DNA of 64,000 nucleotides, taken from the NCBI GenBank assembly GCA_946122785.1, contig CAMGYJ010000006.1, forward strand, positions 70,433,676 to 70,497,675, in the 5' to 3' direction. The notes under the pieces are model-generated. The model was not told the origin of the DNA, did not search any database, and was given only the letters and a program-made list of their open reading frames with translations. Position numbers and translations under genes: made by a program. Below, piece after piece: positions 35,353-45,703 of this stretch (positions are counted from its first letter, which is position 1; the number at the start of each line of letters is the position of its first letter). Source of the stretch: Linum tenue (lineage: Eukaryota > Streptophyta > Magnoliopsida > Malpighiales > Linaceae).

Positions 35353-36945
35353 AGGCTAATACTACTACAACACCCGAACTATCGAAAAAATGCCACTTAT
35401 GTCCTATTGTATCAAATATTCCATTCATGTCATGAACTATTATATTTTGTGTCATTTGTATCCTGTCAATTTTGTTGACCGTTAAAGATAACATTTGACC
35501 AAACGTAGTCAACTTAACATTGACTTTTGCTTATGTGGCAATGCCAACTCATTGACACCTCACATTTTTAATTTAAATTAAATAAAACTTTGAAAATAAA
35601 ATATTGAAAAAACTTTAAATTCAAGGATATTACTAAATAATATTCTATAACCCCAAAATAATAATAAAAAATACTATTCTCTACCGATTTGCCTCTCTCG
35701 CTCTAAAAAATTTCCGCTTCTGCCTCGCCATCTGCTTCGTCAGGAACGCGTTCGGCGGCAGTCGCACCCCGCCATCGGCATAATCACCCCCCATCATCGT
35801 CCTCCCCACACAGCGTTGGAAAGGCTTGCTCTCGTTGAAGAATTTCATCAACAATCAGATTCATCACCGCCACTGGCGTCGAGAAGCTCCGTGGGATTCC
35901 ATTCTCGTCAAACAAAGCGGAGTCGGCGGAATCAGACCGAATGGGCAGAGGAGATTCGATTCAGCGACCTGACCAAACAGATCCGAGAAGAGCTCTGAAA
36001 TTTGACCAAACATATCTGCCCGGCACCGACGACCTCCCTTCTCTCCTTGCTCTCAACTAATTCGCTGGCCGCCGATCGGATAGGGAGCAGTGAGTGGATG
36101 AGACCGTTGATCTAGAGCTCGGTCTTATTGACCCGAGGGAGGAAGCAGAGAGTGAGGGAGTCCGGGAAAGAATTGCGGCTTTGGAGAAGGAAGAAGACGG
36201 AGGAGTGGGGAGGAAAGAAGGGAGTGTGGATTTCTGGGTTGGAAGAGTAGAGTGGAGGACGCGGAGGGGGTGGCGACCTGGATCGATTGATGGCGATCTG
36301 GGTGTTGCTCCGTCGCCCGCCATCGTGGATACAGTCGCCGAAATCATGAGGCTCTACAGATCACTCCCACTGAGGCCTTCTATCGACGAAGTGGAGGCCG
36401 TCGTCGCCGTGGTCAAGTCGATCCAAAACGAAGAGCAGGCGAAGCTGGAAGAAATCTCCAAACACCAGCGCCCGCCGGATGTGCCAGAGGAGCTCTTCGC
36501 CCTGCTGCAGCAAGTGAGGAGGACGGTGTCTGGTTACCAGTGTCGTGAGCAGAGCAGAGCAGAGAGGCGGCTCGCTTGGAGGAAACCCGTACTTTCAGTC
36601 ATTGAAGCAGCGAGAGGGAGTTAGTGGAGGCGGTAAATTGTAGATCTGGATCTTGGGGAAGAGGTTGGTGGGACGAGGGGTGGGTTAAATTTTTATTTTA
36701 TTTTATATTTTAATTATTTCCTTTTTCTTATTTATTAATATTAGATAGAAAAATAAATAAAAATAAATATTAAAATTCCACGTCAGATGCCACATCAGCA
36801 CTGACTGGACTTTCTGTTTAAAACAAACGGTCAACAAAAGTCAACACTAACGGAATCATAGTTCATGACACAGATGAAATATTTGATACAATAGGACACA
36901 AGTGACATTTTTGCGATAGTTCGGGTGTTGTAGTGGTATTAGCCC
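35353..36945. mobile_element. Pack-MULE-like element with captured gene sequence, perfect 9-bp TSD
   Basis: The terminal inverted repeats start AGGCTAATACTACTACAACA on the left and end with the inverse of GGGCTAATACCACTACAACA on the right. Pairing runs for about 85 bp or more, through CCCGAACTATCG and TGTCCTATTGTATCAAATAT. The flanks carry a perfect 9-bp TSD, ATTAGATTA, at 35344-35352 and 36946-36954. Inside, between AT-rich subterminal regions (about 35530-35690 and 36680-36830), is a GC-richer block (about 35690-36640) that looks like host gene sequence: a PIRL-like part at 36325-36552 and an unidentified open stretch at 35816-35998. There is no transposase. This matches the definition of a Pack-MULE. 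Confidence 0.85.
36325..36552 (+). pseudogene. Captured fragment of a PIRL (plant intracellular Ras-group LRR) gene
   Basis: Within an open frame at 36094-36624, the segment at 36325-36552 reads VDTVAEIMRLYRSLPLRPSI, then EEQAKLEEIS and VPEELFALLQQVRRTV. This pattern matches, from memory, the N-terminal region of PIRL4/PIRL5-type proteins upstream of their leucine-rich repeats. No leucine-rich repeats follow, and the frame ends at 36624. Upstream residues in the frame (36094-36320) are unrelated to that region, there is a stop just before 36094 and the frame has no proper ATG there. It therefore looks like a captured exon piece, not a working gene. Whether it is transcribed cannot be told. 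Confidence 0.6.
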
Positions 36946-36954
36946 ATTAGATTA

Positions 36955-38741
36955 TAAAGAAGAAGGGCCTAATTGAATTTCCTAAGTTTGATAATTTTAT
37001 TGGTTGCCTAATTGCCCTGCCTCCCCCAGGTGATGGGAGAGTATCTATCTAGGCCATGTCTCTCTATTTAGTGGACAGTTGAGTGAGGCTGCAAACCAAG
37101 AGGGAAAGTCTTAATTATGATCTCATCCAAATCCTTACTGTAAAAGGATTGTATTCTCCCTTAAGGTTGTTCTTAACAATCTAAGCAAGGCGTTTACTGT
37201 TTAGGTTTATCCGAGTAAGTAGTAGGCCAGTCACCAACAACAGGTTTTATTACGACAAATTTCATGACATTTCTATCTATATATTATGCGCATTTGCATT
37301 TCTCTTTAGCATTGGATATACCTCATACAATAGCTGTGCTATACATTCGTAGAGTTACAAATTAGGCATAATATCGTATTATTCTCGTCTAGAAATTCGT
37401 GTTTTAAAGTATTGTTCACCATGTTATTTTTGAATCGTCCCGGTACATGGATCGCGTGTTATACCTTGCGCTCTGAATGAAATTTACATAAAATATCAAC
37501 TTTCGTTTTTGTTGGCTTACAAGTTTCAAGCTCTGAATATGTGAATCAAATAGTGATAAACCTCCCATCAACCCGAAATAGCGACAACAGCTATTTTTTT
37601 ATTGCAAGTGTAATACTCAAAACAATTTTTATCTACTATTTTCTTCCAAAGTAGTTTAATTTTAATTTATTGAAAGTATTCTATTATATATTATGTAGGC
37701 AATATAAAGCCGAAATTCGCAAAATCTTTTGTGACTTTGGTGTCACTTCATAGCTTGGTTTAAAAGTATATATGGACTAATATCTTGACTCTTTGACCCT
37801 TGACTGCAATTCCCTGCCTCCATATTGGGTCTGGAATGGAAAATATGGAATGGGTAAACAAAACCCCAGAAAATCAGGCCTTCAACATCAATGCTTTTTC
37901 CCCAACTGTTGTCCAATATGGAGGATCCTGGGAAACCCTCTTTATTACCTGTGTGTTTTTTATTAATGGTCTCCATTACTTGCATGAAAAGCAAGATTAA
38001 GAGGTTACTATGAACCCCCCAAAATGTTTTCAAGGTTAAAATAGGAAACTAAATAAGTCATTATAGGTCTAGAAAATCGTTGGAAGGCGATTGTTCGCTA
38101 AGTTATCCATTGTCTTTTATCAAATTCGGGTTTAATCCATCCATATATATAAAACTGCTCATTCAATTTGGTTTTAAGTATGACAAGAGGGGAAATGTAA
38201 TTAGACTTGTCCTGGTAAAGTGTTAGTGAACATACTTAGTTGGGGAAGACAAACATTATCATTTGGTTCATGAAGTTAAAAGGCCGGAAAAATCAGACTT
38301 GTATTGATATCATACGTACCAGAAGCACAGGATAACTATCTATATCTTCATTATCATTAAACTGTAATGATTTTTTCAAAATATATTTTGTACTTAGTAT
38401 AATAATAATAATTTCATAAGTTGAAATCCAGCTGTTGACCAGATCATCTCGAACCATCATATAATTTTTCTCGTTTTTTCTATAAACCAAAGGAATAAAG
38501 GAAATTATTTTTTGATGTTTGAACCAGCAAAAGATGCATATGATTGTCCTGTGTGTTGTCTTTTTGTGCTTATGCAACTAATAGATTTTTGCAGCCTCAC
38601 TTTAGCTTCGATTTGGATTTAACTAAGCAGAACTCGAAAAGAAGGGAAACAAAGGAGAATCGGCAAAGAAGGGAACTAAAGAAAGCTATAGCACTGTCTC
38701 AATTTTAGTGAAAGACAAAATATACGGTGATGAGCAAAGGC
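36955..38741. other. AT-rich spacer
   Basis: No gene recognised. The opposing open frames near 37743-38033 and the minus-strand frame at 38293-38577 have no motif I can name. Confidence 0.35.
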
Positions 38742-39320
38742 AGATATAATTTGTTGTATAGTGTTGCCTTTCCTCTCCTTTCCAGTTTTCATTTCCCCAG
38801 CGCGACAAAAGTTCAGCTGTGTTTCCTTTGCTTTTCATCTTTTGTTGTTGTTGTGAAAACTAACTACATATTAGATTCAAAATGTAATTACACAATCCTA
38901 TATATCCATCATCAATCCAACAACGATGTATAAGATGTGTAGATTGTATTCACCGACAATTTTACATTTGTTTATTTTATAGTGTATAGGCAAACAAAGG
39001 TAATCAAGCCACTTAGTTTATGTGGGAAGGGTAGGGTGCTAACATTAATTGCAATGAGTCATTTTTAAACGACTACCAGACGATGGCTGATGGTGTAGTG
39101 ATCGTTAAGCACCATGAACAAGTACGTGATAGGCGAGCTGATACATTCATTTGTTCTACCATGTTTGTTCTTAAACGAATACCCTTCTAGAAGGTCTAAA
39201 ATTAGCACAAGAATGTGAAACAAAATGGGCGATACAATGAGTTTTTCAAGAGTTGATTCAAGCATTATCTTGAGACTCTTCGAGAAGGCCTTGCAGGAGT
39301 GTTGCGGGGATTGATCAACA
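38742..39320. repeat. Tandem-duplication copy A (~580 bp)
   Basis: Begins AGATATAATTTGTTGTATAG and runs through GTGTTGCCTTTCCTCTCC, CGACAAAAGTTCAGCTGTG and, near its end, CTTCGAGAAGGCCTTGCAGG and GATCAA. The same order of sequence recurs at 45731-46304. The copies differ by scattered substitutions and small indels. On the minus strand each contains a decayed open stretch (39065-39265 here) ending in a similar ISSPITYLFMVLNDH peptide, possibly an old gene piece that I cannot identify. Confidence 0.8.
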
Positions 39321-39337
39321 GATATAATTTGTTGTAT
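39321..39337. repeat. Target-site duplication of the LINE, left copy
   Basis: GATATAATTTGTTGTAT, 17 bp, identical to 45731-45747. It abuts the poly(A) end of the minus-strand LINE. Confidence 0.9.
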
Positions 39338-39360
39338 TTTTTTTTGACAGTAAAATCATC

Positions 39361-39366
39361 TTTATT
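39361..39366 (-). terminator. Polyadenylation signal of the LINE
   Basis: AATAAA on the minus strand, about 33 bp after the ORF2 stop and about 16 bp before the A tail, in the position expected for the element's 3' end. Confidence 0.6.
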
Positions 39367-39398
39367 CCAACACCAATAGGGGAAACAAGGTTACATCG

Positions 39399-42300
39399 TC
39401 AAAGGAAATCTGAAATTAGGTCAAGAATACTAATCCAGTCATCAGGAAGCGACGATCTAGCAAGAGACCGTGCCACCCAATCGGCTCTAACAATACTTTT
39501 ACGTGAAACCGCCATGACCTTCACTTGAGGGTTCGCTCTTAGGATTGCGATCATAGATCCAATACCAGCTGCTCCCCGCCATGGCCAACTTCTCGGATCT
39601 TGCTTCAGAGCATTGACTAACACTTGGCAGTCGGATTGGACAATACACTCAGAACCATATTCTTGAGCTAATTTGAGACCTTCCAGGAGAGCTTTTGTTT
39701 CAGCCTCGATCGGAGTGGAACAAAGGAGGGTATCAGCTCGCCCATCACACACTTGTCCATGGTGGTTAAGGACCACGACACCATAAGCCGCCGGCTGGGA
39801 GTCGCTTATGAACGACCCATCACAGTGAATCACCAAATGGTGATTGCTTGGCGGTGGAGAAGAGAGTGAGTGGGATCCCCTGAGCTGAGGAGCAGGAGAG
39901 ACAAAGGGGGGAGTCCTCGGACACGTCGTCCATTCCATGAAATCCTTATATGTTTTCACAATAACGTTCGGATGCCAAGGGATCCGATTCTTGAAGACAC
40001 AATCGTTCCTCGCCTTCCAAATATTCCAGCATAAGAAGATAATATGGGTCAGGGCTCCTGGTTGGATAGCGTCCTTGAGGTAGTAGAGCCAGTCAAGGAA
40101 AGCTGTAGCTTGAGCCGGAAGTGGAATGTTGGAAAAAACGGCGTTCCACGCTTCCTTTGCATGGTTACAAGAGAAGAGGCAGTGGAAGAGTGACTCAATG
40201 GGGCACTGGCATACTTGGCACGTTGAGTTGGGGGAGCATTTTCTGTGGAAAAGTCTCTCTTTTGTTGCAAGTCCATTCTTTGAACACCTCCAGACGAAAA
40301 ACTTGAGCTTAGGTGGGATATCTAAATTCCACATCCATTTCCATTTTGCTACATTGTCCATCGTTTGTGGTTCCGTCGAAGACAGGTGGACCGCATGATA
40401 AGCCGACTTAACCGTGAAATTACCCTTTTCATTCAGTCTCCATGCCCAGAAGTCATCAGAATCTTCTTCCCCAATCGGGATCCTTAGGATAGCTTCCATT
40501 TCAGAGTTTGAGACATGTCCCTCAATATGCTCTTTATTCCACTTCCTCTCCTCTGGATCAATCCAAGAATTGACTCTCATGTGGTTTTGTGGGCCACTCC
40601 GAATGTATGCTATGGGGAGGGAAGGGATCCAAGGGTCTTGATCAATCCAGGTAGCCTTACCCGATCCAATCACTCTAACAGTACCCAGATCAACAACTTT
40701 TCTGGATTCCCAGATACTAGCCCAGATCCAAGAGGGTTTACTTCCTTTTCTAGCCGACAGGAAATTACCTCTAGGAAAGTAGAGTCCTTTGAGGAGGCGA
40801 CTCCAAAGGGAATCAGGAGAAGTGAGAAGCCTCCAGGCTTGTTTGGCCAGGAGTGCCAGATTGAAATCCCTAAAACTGCGGAACCCCAAACCTCCTTCTG
40901 ACTTTGGTGTACACAGAATCTCCTGTCTACACCAGTGAAGATTGCTCTTCTGCATTGAGCCTGACCAGAAAAAGTTGCTGAGAAGTGAATCCATTTTCTT
41001 GGTAAGGGATACTGGTAGAAGGAATAGGCACATGATGTAAGATGGGATAGCTTGAATAACAGACTTGAGAAGAATTTCCTTTCCTCCATGAGAAAGAAGA
41101 AGGCTTTTCCAAGATTCCCCCATCTTTTCCATCCTCTGGATAAGGAATTGGAATGTCTCTTTCTTGGAGTTTCCCCACTCAGTCGGGACTCCCAGGTACT
41201 TAGAGTGGCAGTTAGAGGGAGCAAACCCAATGTGTGAGATAATGTCATTCTTATCCTCAATGGGAACGTTGGCACTGAAGAAAATAGATGATTTGTTGGT
41301 GTTGACCTCTTGCCCGGTGATCGATCCATAATCATTGATGAGGTCCAAAATCCTTCCAGCTTCTTGAATACTGGCTTTCCCGAAAATGACTGTGTCATCC
41401 GCGAAGAGGCAGTGTGTGAGGGTGGGGCATCTAGCGTTAAGCTTTATACCCCTAATATGGTTATCCATCACTGCCTTCTCCACAAGAAAAGTGAGAGCAT
41501 TAGACATTAGGATGAAAAGGAAAGGGGATAGGGGATCTCCTTGTCTAATGCCTCTAGAAGGACAAAAAGTCTCTGTGGCTTCACCATTGAACAACACTGA
41601 GAACCTGACTGTTCGAATGCAAGTGCTAACCCATCTGCACCACTTTTCATCAAAACCATACCTCCTAAGCAGAGTTTCCAGACATTCCCAATCAACCATG
41701 TCGTAAGCCTTCTTCATATCCAGTTTTAGCATCATATCTCTTCTGTTCCCCTGTTTGTGGTTCTTGAAATGATGAAGAGTTTCGTGGACAACAATAATAT
41801 TATCCTGGATGAGGCGACCTCCTGTGAAAGCTGTTTGGAGCTCTGAGACAAGGGAGGGGGTCCATTTCTTCAGACGTGTGGCCATGATTTTTGTGATGAT
41901 CTTGTACCTGAAGTTGCAGCAACTGATAGGACGAAATTGACCAATGGTTTCTGGATGGTCAACTTTGGGCACCATAACAATATGAGTGTCATTCCATCCA
42001 TCAGGGAGAGAGTCATTTTCAAAGAAGTCCTTTACTTCTCTGCAAAGGGATTCACCAACCGTCTCCCAGTATCTCCTGAAAAATTTACCGGAGAAACCAT
42101 CTGGCCCGGGGGCTTTTCTGGCCCCAAGCGAGAAAACAGCTTTTCTAATCTCCTCATTAGTGACCGCCCCACACAGATCCTCATTCATCTCTCCTGTAAC
42201 CATTGTTGGGAATCCTTGAAGGAGATGGGTAAAGGTAGTAGGAGACCTTGCCTTGAAAAGATCTTTATAGAAATCCACTGCCATACCTTTCAAACTTGCT

Positions 42301-43442
42301 TCATCTTCAATCCAATTTCCCACCTCATCTTTTAAGCGGAGGATTCTGTTTCTATGCTTTCTTTGAATAGTGCTAGCATGGAAAAAGGATGTGTTTTGGT
42401 CCCCTTTTTGCAACCAATTTACTCTGGAGCATTGATTCCAAAAGGCTTCTTCATCAAGCCAAATTTTTGTTAATTCAGCTGTGAGGTTCTTCTCTTCTTC
42501 CACATTTTCCTGTATTCGAGGAGGTTGCTGGAGAATCTCCAGCCTGACCATGATCTCATTCTCCCTAAGAATACTATTCTTATGGAAGTCTTTTGACCAT
42601 GTTTTCAGCTCTCTCTCACATTTTGCGAGCTGGTTGCTAGATGGGCCTCCTGGGTCCCATTCTCTGCAGACAATCTCCTTGCATTCCTCTTTCTCCAACC
42701 ATCTTTCATCCACTCTGAACGGGGTTTTCCTTCTTCTGTTCCCCTGATAATGTAGATCAACTCTAATAGGACAATGATCAGATTCTACCATCTTTTCATG
42801 AAATACCACCGCTTCTCCAAACTGTGCCCTCCAGGACGTCGAGCACAAAACCCTATCCAATCTTACCCTGACCAAATTTTGTCCACTGCGTTTATTGGAC
42901 CAGGTGAAAGGGTTTCCTTTGAAGCCCAGGTCGATGAGAGCATTATCAAAGATGAACCTTTTGAAAGGTTCTACATTCTCGTACCTAAGAGGGCATCTTC
43001 CCTCTTTTTCATAATCATAAATCGCAGCATTAAAATCACCTACTACAACCCACTCGTCTTCTCTACTACTCCGAAGGGAGCTCAAGTGCTCCCAAAACTC
43101 CCTTCTACTAACAACCGTAGTCGGGGCATGGACAAAAGTACAGAAAAACTTTTTCCCCATGTCAATGCTAACATCCATGTAATACTTATCACTACTTAGT
43201 ACCGTAATACTAATACCCGCCTTCCACCATAAAGCGAAGCCCCTAGATGAGTTGACAGGCTCGACATACTCTCTATTGGGGAAAATTTTGAATTTTCTTC
43301 TATGTTCTTCCATGAAAACTTCATTGTTGCACGTTTCCATCAAAAAGACGATAGAAGGGCCATGACGCCGGATAAGACGCTTAGCATAACTTCTCGTAAG
43401 GGGTTGGCCAAACCCCCTTACGTTCCAACTTACGATACTCAT
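39399..43442 (-). CDS. LINE ORF2: AP endonuclease, reverse transcriptase, zinc region, RNase H
   Basis: A 1347-residue polyprotein that nicks target DNA and reverse-transcribes the element RNA at the nick. Residues 1-230 are an apurinic endonuclease-like domain: SWNVRG at 5-10, catalytic Glu36 in LMETC, GDFNA at 135-139, and SDH at 221-223. The reverse transcriptase occupies about 430-760: APGPDGF (444-450), Asp575 in KLDMKKAYD, RQGDPLSPFLF (633-643), and the catalytic FADD at 680-683. A zinc-binding tail (Cys/His-rich, WRCSKNG and CQVCQCP) follows in the last third. Residues 1202-1347 form an RNase H domain with Asp1208 (HCDGSF), Glu1246/1248 (EAETKALLEGL), Asp1271 (QSDCQ) and a late Asp1321. 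Such a domain is characteristic of some plant L1 lineages. All expected acidic residues are present. The start ATG overlaps the ORF1 stop as ATGA. Confidence 0.95.
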   Translation of the reverse strand: MSIVSWNVRGFGQPLTRSYAKRLIRRHGPSIVFLMETCNNEVFMEEHRRKFKIFPNREYVEPVNSSRGFALWWKAGISITVLSSDKYYMDVSIDMGKKFFCTFVHAPTTVVSRREFWEHLSSLRSSREDEWVVVGDFNAAIYDYEKEGRCPLRYENVEPFKRFIFDNALIDLGFKGNPFTWSNKRSGQNLVRVRLDRVLCSTSWRAQFGEAVVFHEKMVESDHCPIRVDLHYQGNRRRKTPFRVDERWLEKEECKEIVCREWDPGGPSSNQLAKCERELKTWSKDFHKNSILRENEIMVRLEILQQPPRIQENVEEEKNLTAELTKIWLDEEAFWNQCSRVNWLQKGDQNTSFFHASTIQRKHRNRILRLKDEVGNWIEDEASLKGMAVDFYKDLFKARSPTTFTHLLQGFPTMVTGEMNEDLCGAVTNEEIRKAVFSLGARKAPGPDGFSGKFFRRYWETVGESLCREVKDFFENDSLPDGWNDTHIVMVPKVDHPETIGQFRPISCCNFRYKIITKIMATRLKKWTPSLVSELQTAFTGGRLIQDNIIVVHETLHHFKNHKQGNRRDMMLKLDMKKAYDMVDWECLETLLRRYGFDEKWCRWVSTCIRTVRFSVLFNGEATETFCPSRGIRQGDPLSPFLFILMSNALTFLVEKAVMDNHIRGIKLNARCPTLTHCLFADDTVIFGKASIQEAGRILDLINDYGSITGQEVNTNKSSIFFSANVPIEDKNDIISHIGFAPSNCHSKYLGVPTEWGNSKKETFQFLIQRMEKMGESWKSLLLSHGGKEILLKSVIQAIPSYIMCLFLLPVSLTKKMDSLLSNFFWSGSMQKSNLHWCRQEILCTPKSEGGLGFRSFRDFNLALLAKQAWRLLTSPDSLWSRLLKGLYFPRGNFLSARKGSKPSWIWASIWESRKVVDLGTVRVIGSGKATWIDQDPWIPSLPIAYIRSGPQNHMRVNSWIDPEERKWNKEHIEGHVSNSEMEAILRIPIGEEDSDDFWAWRLNEKGNFTVKSAYHAVHLSSTEPQTMDNVAKWKWMWNLDIPPKLKFFVWRCSKNGLATKERLFHRKCSPNSTCQVCQCPIESLFHCLFSCNHAKEAWNAVFSNIPLPAQATAFLDWLYYLKDAIQPGALTHIIFLCWNIWKARNDCVFKNRIPWHPNVIVKTYKDFMEWTTCPRTPPFVSPAPQLRGSHSLSSPPPSNHHLVIHCDGSFISDSQPAAYGVVVLNHHGQVCDGRADTLLCSTPIEAETKALLEGLKLAQEYGSECIVQSDCQVLVNALKQDPRSWPWRGAAGIGSMIAILRANPQVKVMAVSRKSIVRADWVARSLARSSLPDDWISILDLISDFL

Positions 43443-45703
43443 GGAAGATGAGGTGGCTTATGGCGAACCACCGCTGCCGTTGTTCCTCTTTCTTCCCCAT
43501 CCTCTCGGCCGTCATTGCTAGTTTGGGCCTTGTTCTTGTGTTGTTTCTTTTTCCTCTGTCTTCCATTCTTTCCACCTGCAGAGATAGAGCTGGTTGGGCT
43601 GAAACAATAGCTGGCCCCTTCATTAAAACCTGACCCAGTCCCTTCTAGCACATGGGCCGACGTCCCCTTCCTTTTCTTCATGGATCGGCCTGCTTCTCCT
43701 TCTAACTCCTCTTGAAAATGATGATAAGCTGTGTTGGACTGTCTGATGGGCTCCAAGGATTGTGGTTCAACCTCTCTAAGCTGGTGGGCTTGAGGGGTTG
43801 GGATGTTCAGCCCAAGGGAGAGTTGGGCTCCCATCAACGCATTCATCCTTGATCGCCTCTGCTCCTCCCCTTCTTCCTCCAGCCGCAGACCCCCTTCAAG
43901 AGCCGCCGCCGCTGTCTCCATTTCACGAGACAGGTCCCGCGCTCCCATCTCGGTTCTGTACCTCCCCTTCCATCTCCCTGTGTGACTTCTCTCTTCAGCC
44001 CTAGCCTCCTCCTCCAATCGGCGCACCGTGAAGCCCGGCGGGACAATGGGGTTGCCTTCTTCTTCTTCTTCCCCTGTCGAGGTCAGCCCTGCCATCGCCG
44101 CTCCATCCCTGCAAAAAGAAGCACTTCCTGAACGGTAATGGTCCCTCCATGATGCTGGATCGGAGATGGGGTAAGTAGGATCTGCCCCTCCATGGTGGCT
44201 TCTGTTGCTGCTCGATCTATGTGGAGAGTCAATCCCTGCTTTCAACTCAGATGTGTAGATGTCGGAGAGTGGAACGTGGCCTCCTGCCTTCCTTGCTTCC
44301 TTCATCCTCGCACAGGTAGGCCAGTTGTGGCCAATTCTTCCACAAAAGTAGCAGAGTTCTACCAGCCTTTCGTATTTGAAAGTAATTTCTTCACAATAAT
44401 CTATCCCTGTAGCTTCATCAGTGAACGGGAAGTCAAACCCAGTTGGGATTGGGTTGCTGATATTAACTTCCGCCAGCATCCTAGTGAACCTTCTGTAGCC
44501 GTTGAAATGGAGGCTTGCTCTGTCCATATCGATGAATTTGTTGAAGTAGAAGGTTCCAATTGACACAACATTCTGCTCGCACCTTTGGCTTTGGTGGAGG
44601 CCATGGATTTGCACCCACACCGCTAGAGAATTCAGGGGGACAGCCTCCGGGTCTCCTCGTCCATCATATTTCGCCAATGCCGTCATTGTGTTGGACAGGC
44701 TCCATGGGCGTTCTTCCCAGATTTTCTCTCTGGTCTTGGAATCTTTGAAAGTGAAGATGAAGAGATTTTGAGCTTGTGTAGGCTGGACACCAACTTCTCC
44801 ATACCTTCCCCAAGCATACCTCGCTGCCCCTGCAGCCTTAGCCAATGCCACCTTGTTTTCCGTCAGCATCCTCCCCAACATCATCGATATCCCCCTTCCA
44901 GAGTTGGTAGTGAGATGGGGTCGGTCACCTCTGCCTCCTGAGGATGAAGGGTTGGTACGTTCAGTGCTCAATCTACCAGCTCTTTCAGTAAGCTCGTTGA
45001 TGTCCATCTTTGGTATGACACTTTTGGTTTTGAGGGTTTTTGGTTTAGAGAACGGTTTTGAAACAGACAGGGATATCAAGAGGAAGTAGGATATGGTAGT
45101 GGAGGATTTAGGAGCTGAGGGTTTGCCTTTGTTCCCTTCTTCCCTCTTTAATACACAGCCTCTATGCACTTCCGCATTCAATCCCTCAGTAAAGTGGTAG
45201 ATATCTTTCTTTTCAGCCATTCCATCATCTCTTTTGGTTTCTCTTAGCAGAGGGGTGTACTTCACCTTAAATTCTTCCTTAGCTCTTGGCTCAATGTTCG
45301 GCTGGGACAGAGCTACACCTGCCGCCGAATCTTCACCTATGAAGATTTTGCCTTCCTTTCTACTCCTTTCCTCTTCATCTCCCCTGTGAGTAACTCTGCC
45401 CACTGGTCGTCCTATCCCATCTGGGGGTTTCCACTGCAATTTCCTTCTTTTCCTTACCTCTACAATAACTGTGACCCCATCCTCATCAATTGATTTCCTG
45501 ATTTTTGTGGCACCGCCAGCTCCTTTTCCCCTTGTAAAATGGTCTTCATTGACGGGATGGGGAACAGAGTAGGCACTATATCTATCTCTGATGCAACAGG
45601 GCTCTAGAAATTGCTCTTTAGGAGCTGGAAGAGTCTCAGCGAAGGAGACGGGAAGAGGAACTCTCTGGAGTTCAGAGGAAAGAGCCGTTAGAGAGGGAGA
45701 CAT
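43439..45703 (-). CDS. LINE ORF1: gag-like nucleic-acid-binding protein
   Basis: The open frame encodes 754 residues from the ATG at 45703. It contains a DUF4283-like region at about 265-345 (MLGRMLTENK, FIFTFKDSKTREKIWEERPW) and a zinc knuckle at 451-464, CYFCGRIGHNWPTC, of the form CX2CX4HX4C. The C-terminal part is charged and low in complexity. Such proteins bind element RNA in a ribonucleoprotein with ORF2. An internal Met at residue 233 (ATG at 45007-45005) starts MDINELTERAGRLS, which resembles the usual start of plant LINE ORF1 proteins. That would make a 522-residue protein, with the first 232 codons an open leader. The long reading lacks a recognised domain before residue 233. The stop codon shares bases with the ORF2 start. 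Confidence 0.88.
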   Translation of the reverse strand: MSPSLTALSSELQRVPLPVSFAETLPAPKEQFLEPCCIRDRYSAYSVPHPVNEDHFTRGKGAGGATKIRKSIDEDGVTVIVEVRKRRKLQWKPPDGIGRPVGRVTHRGDEEERSRKEGKIFIGEDSAAGVALSQPNIEPRAKEEFKVKYTPLLRETKRDDGMAEKKDIYHFTEGLNAEVHRGCVLKREEGNKGKPSAPKSSTTISYFLLISLSVSKPFSKPKTLKTKSVIPKMDINELTERAGRLSTERTNPSSSGGRGDRPHLTTNSGRGISMMLGRMLTENKVALAKAAGAARYAWGRYGEVGVQPTQAQNLFIFTFKDSKTREKIWEERPWSLSNTMTALAKYDGRGDPEAVPLNSLAVWVQIHGLHQSQRCEQNVVSIGTFYFNKFIDMDRASLHFNGYRRFTRMLAEVNISNPIPTGFDFPFTDEATGIDYCEEITFKYERLVELCYFCGRIGHNWPTCARMKEARKAGGHVPLSDIYTSELKAGIDSPHRSSSNRSHHGGADPTYPISDPASWRDHYRSGSASFCRDGAAMAGLTSTGEEEEEGNPIVPPGFTVRRLEEEARAEERSHTGRWKGRYRTEMGARDLSREMETAAAALEGGLRLEEEGEEQRRSRMNALMGAQLSLGLNIPTPQAHQLREVEPQSLEPIRQSNTAYHHFQEELEGEAGRSMKKRKGTSAHVLEGTGSGFNEGASYCFSPTSSISAGGKNGRQRKKKQHKNKAQTSNDGREDGEERGTTAAVVRHKPPHLP

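Noticed and set aside
40121..45089. Plus-strand open frames of 60-140 codons
   Set aside because: All are antisense shadows of the LINE ORF1 and ORF2.
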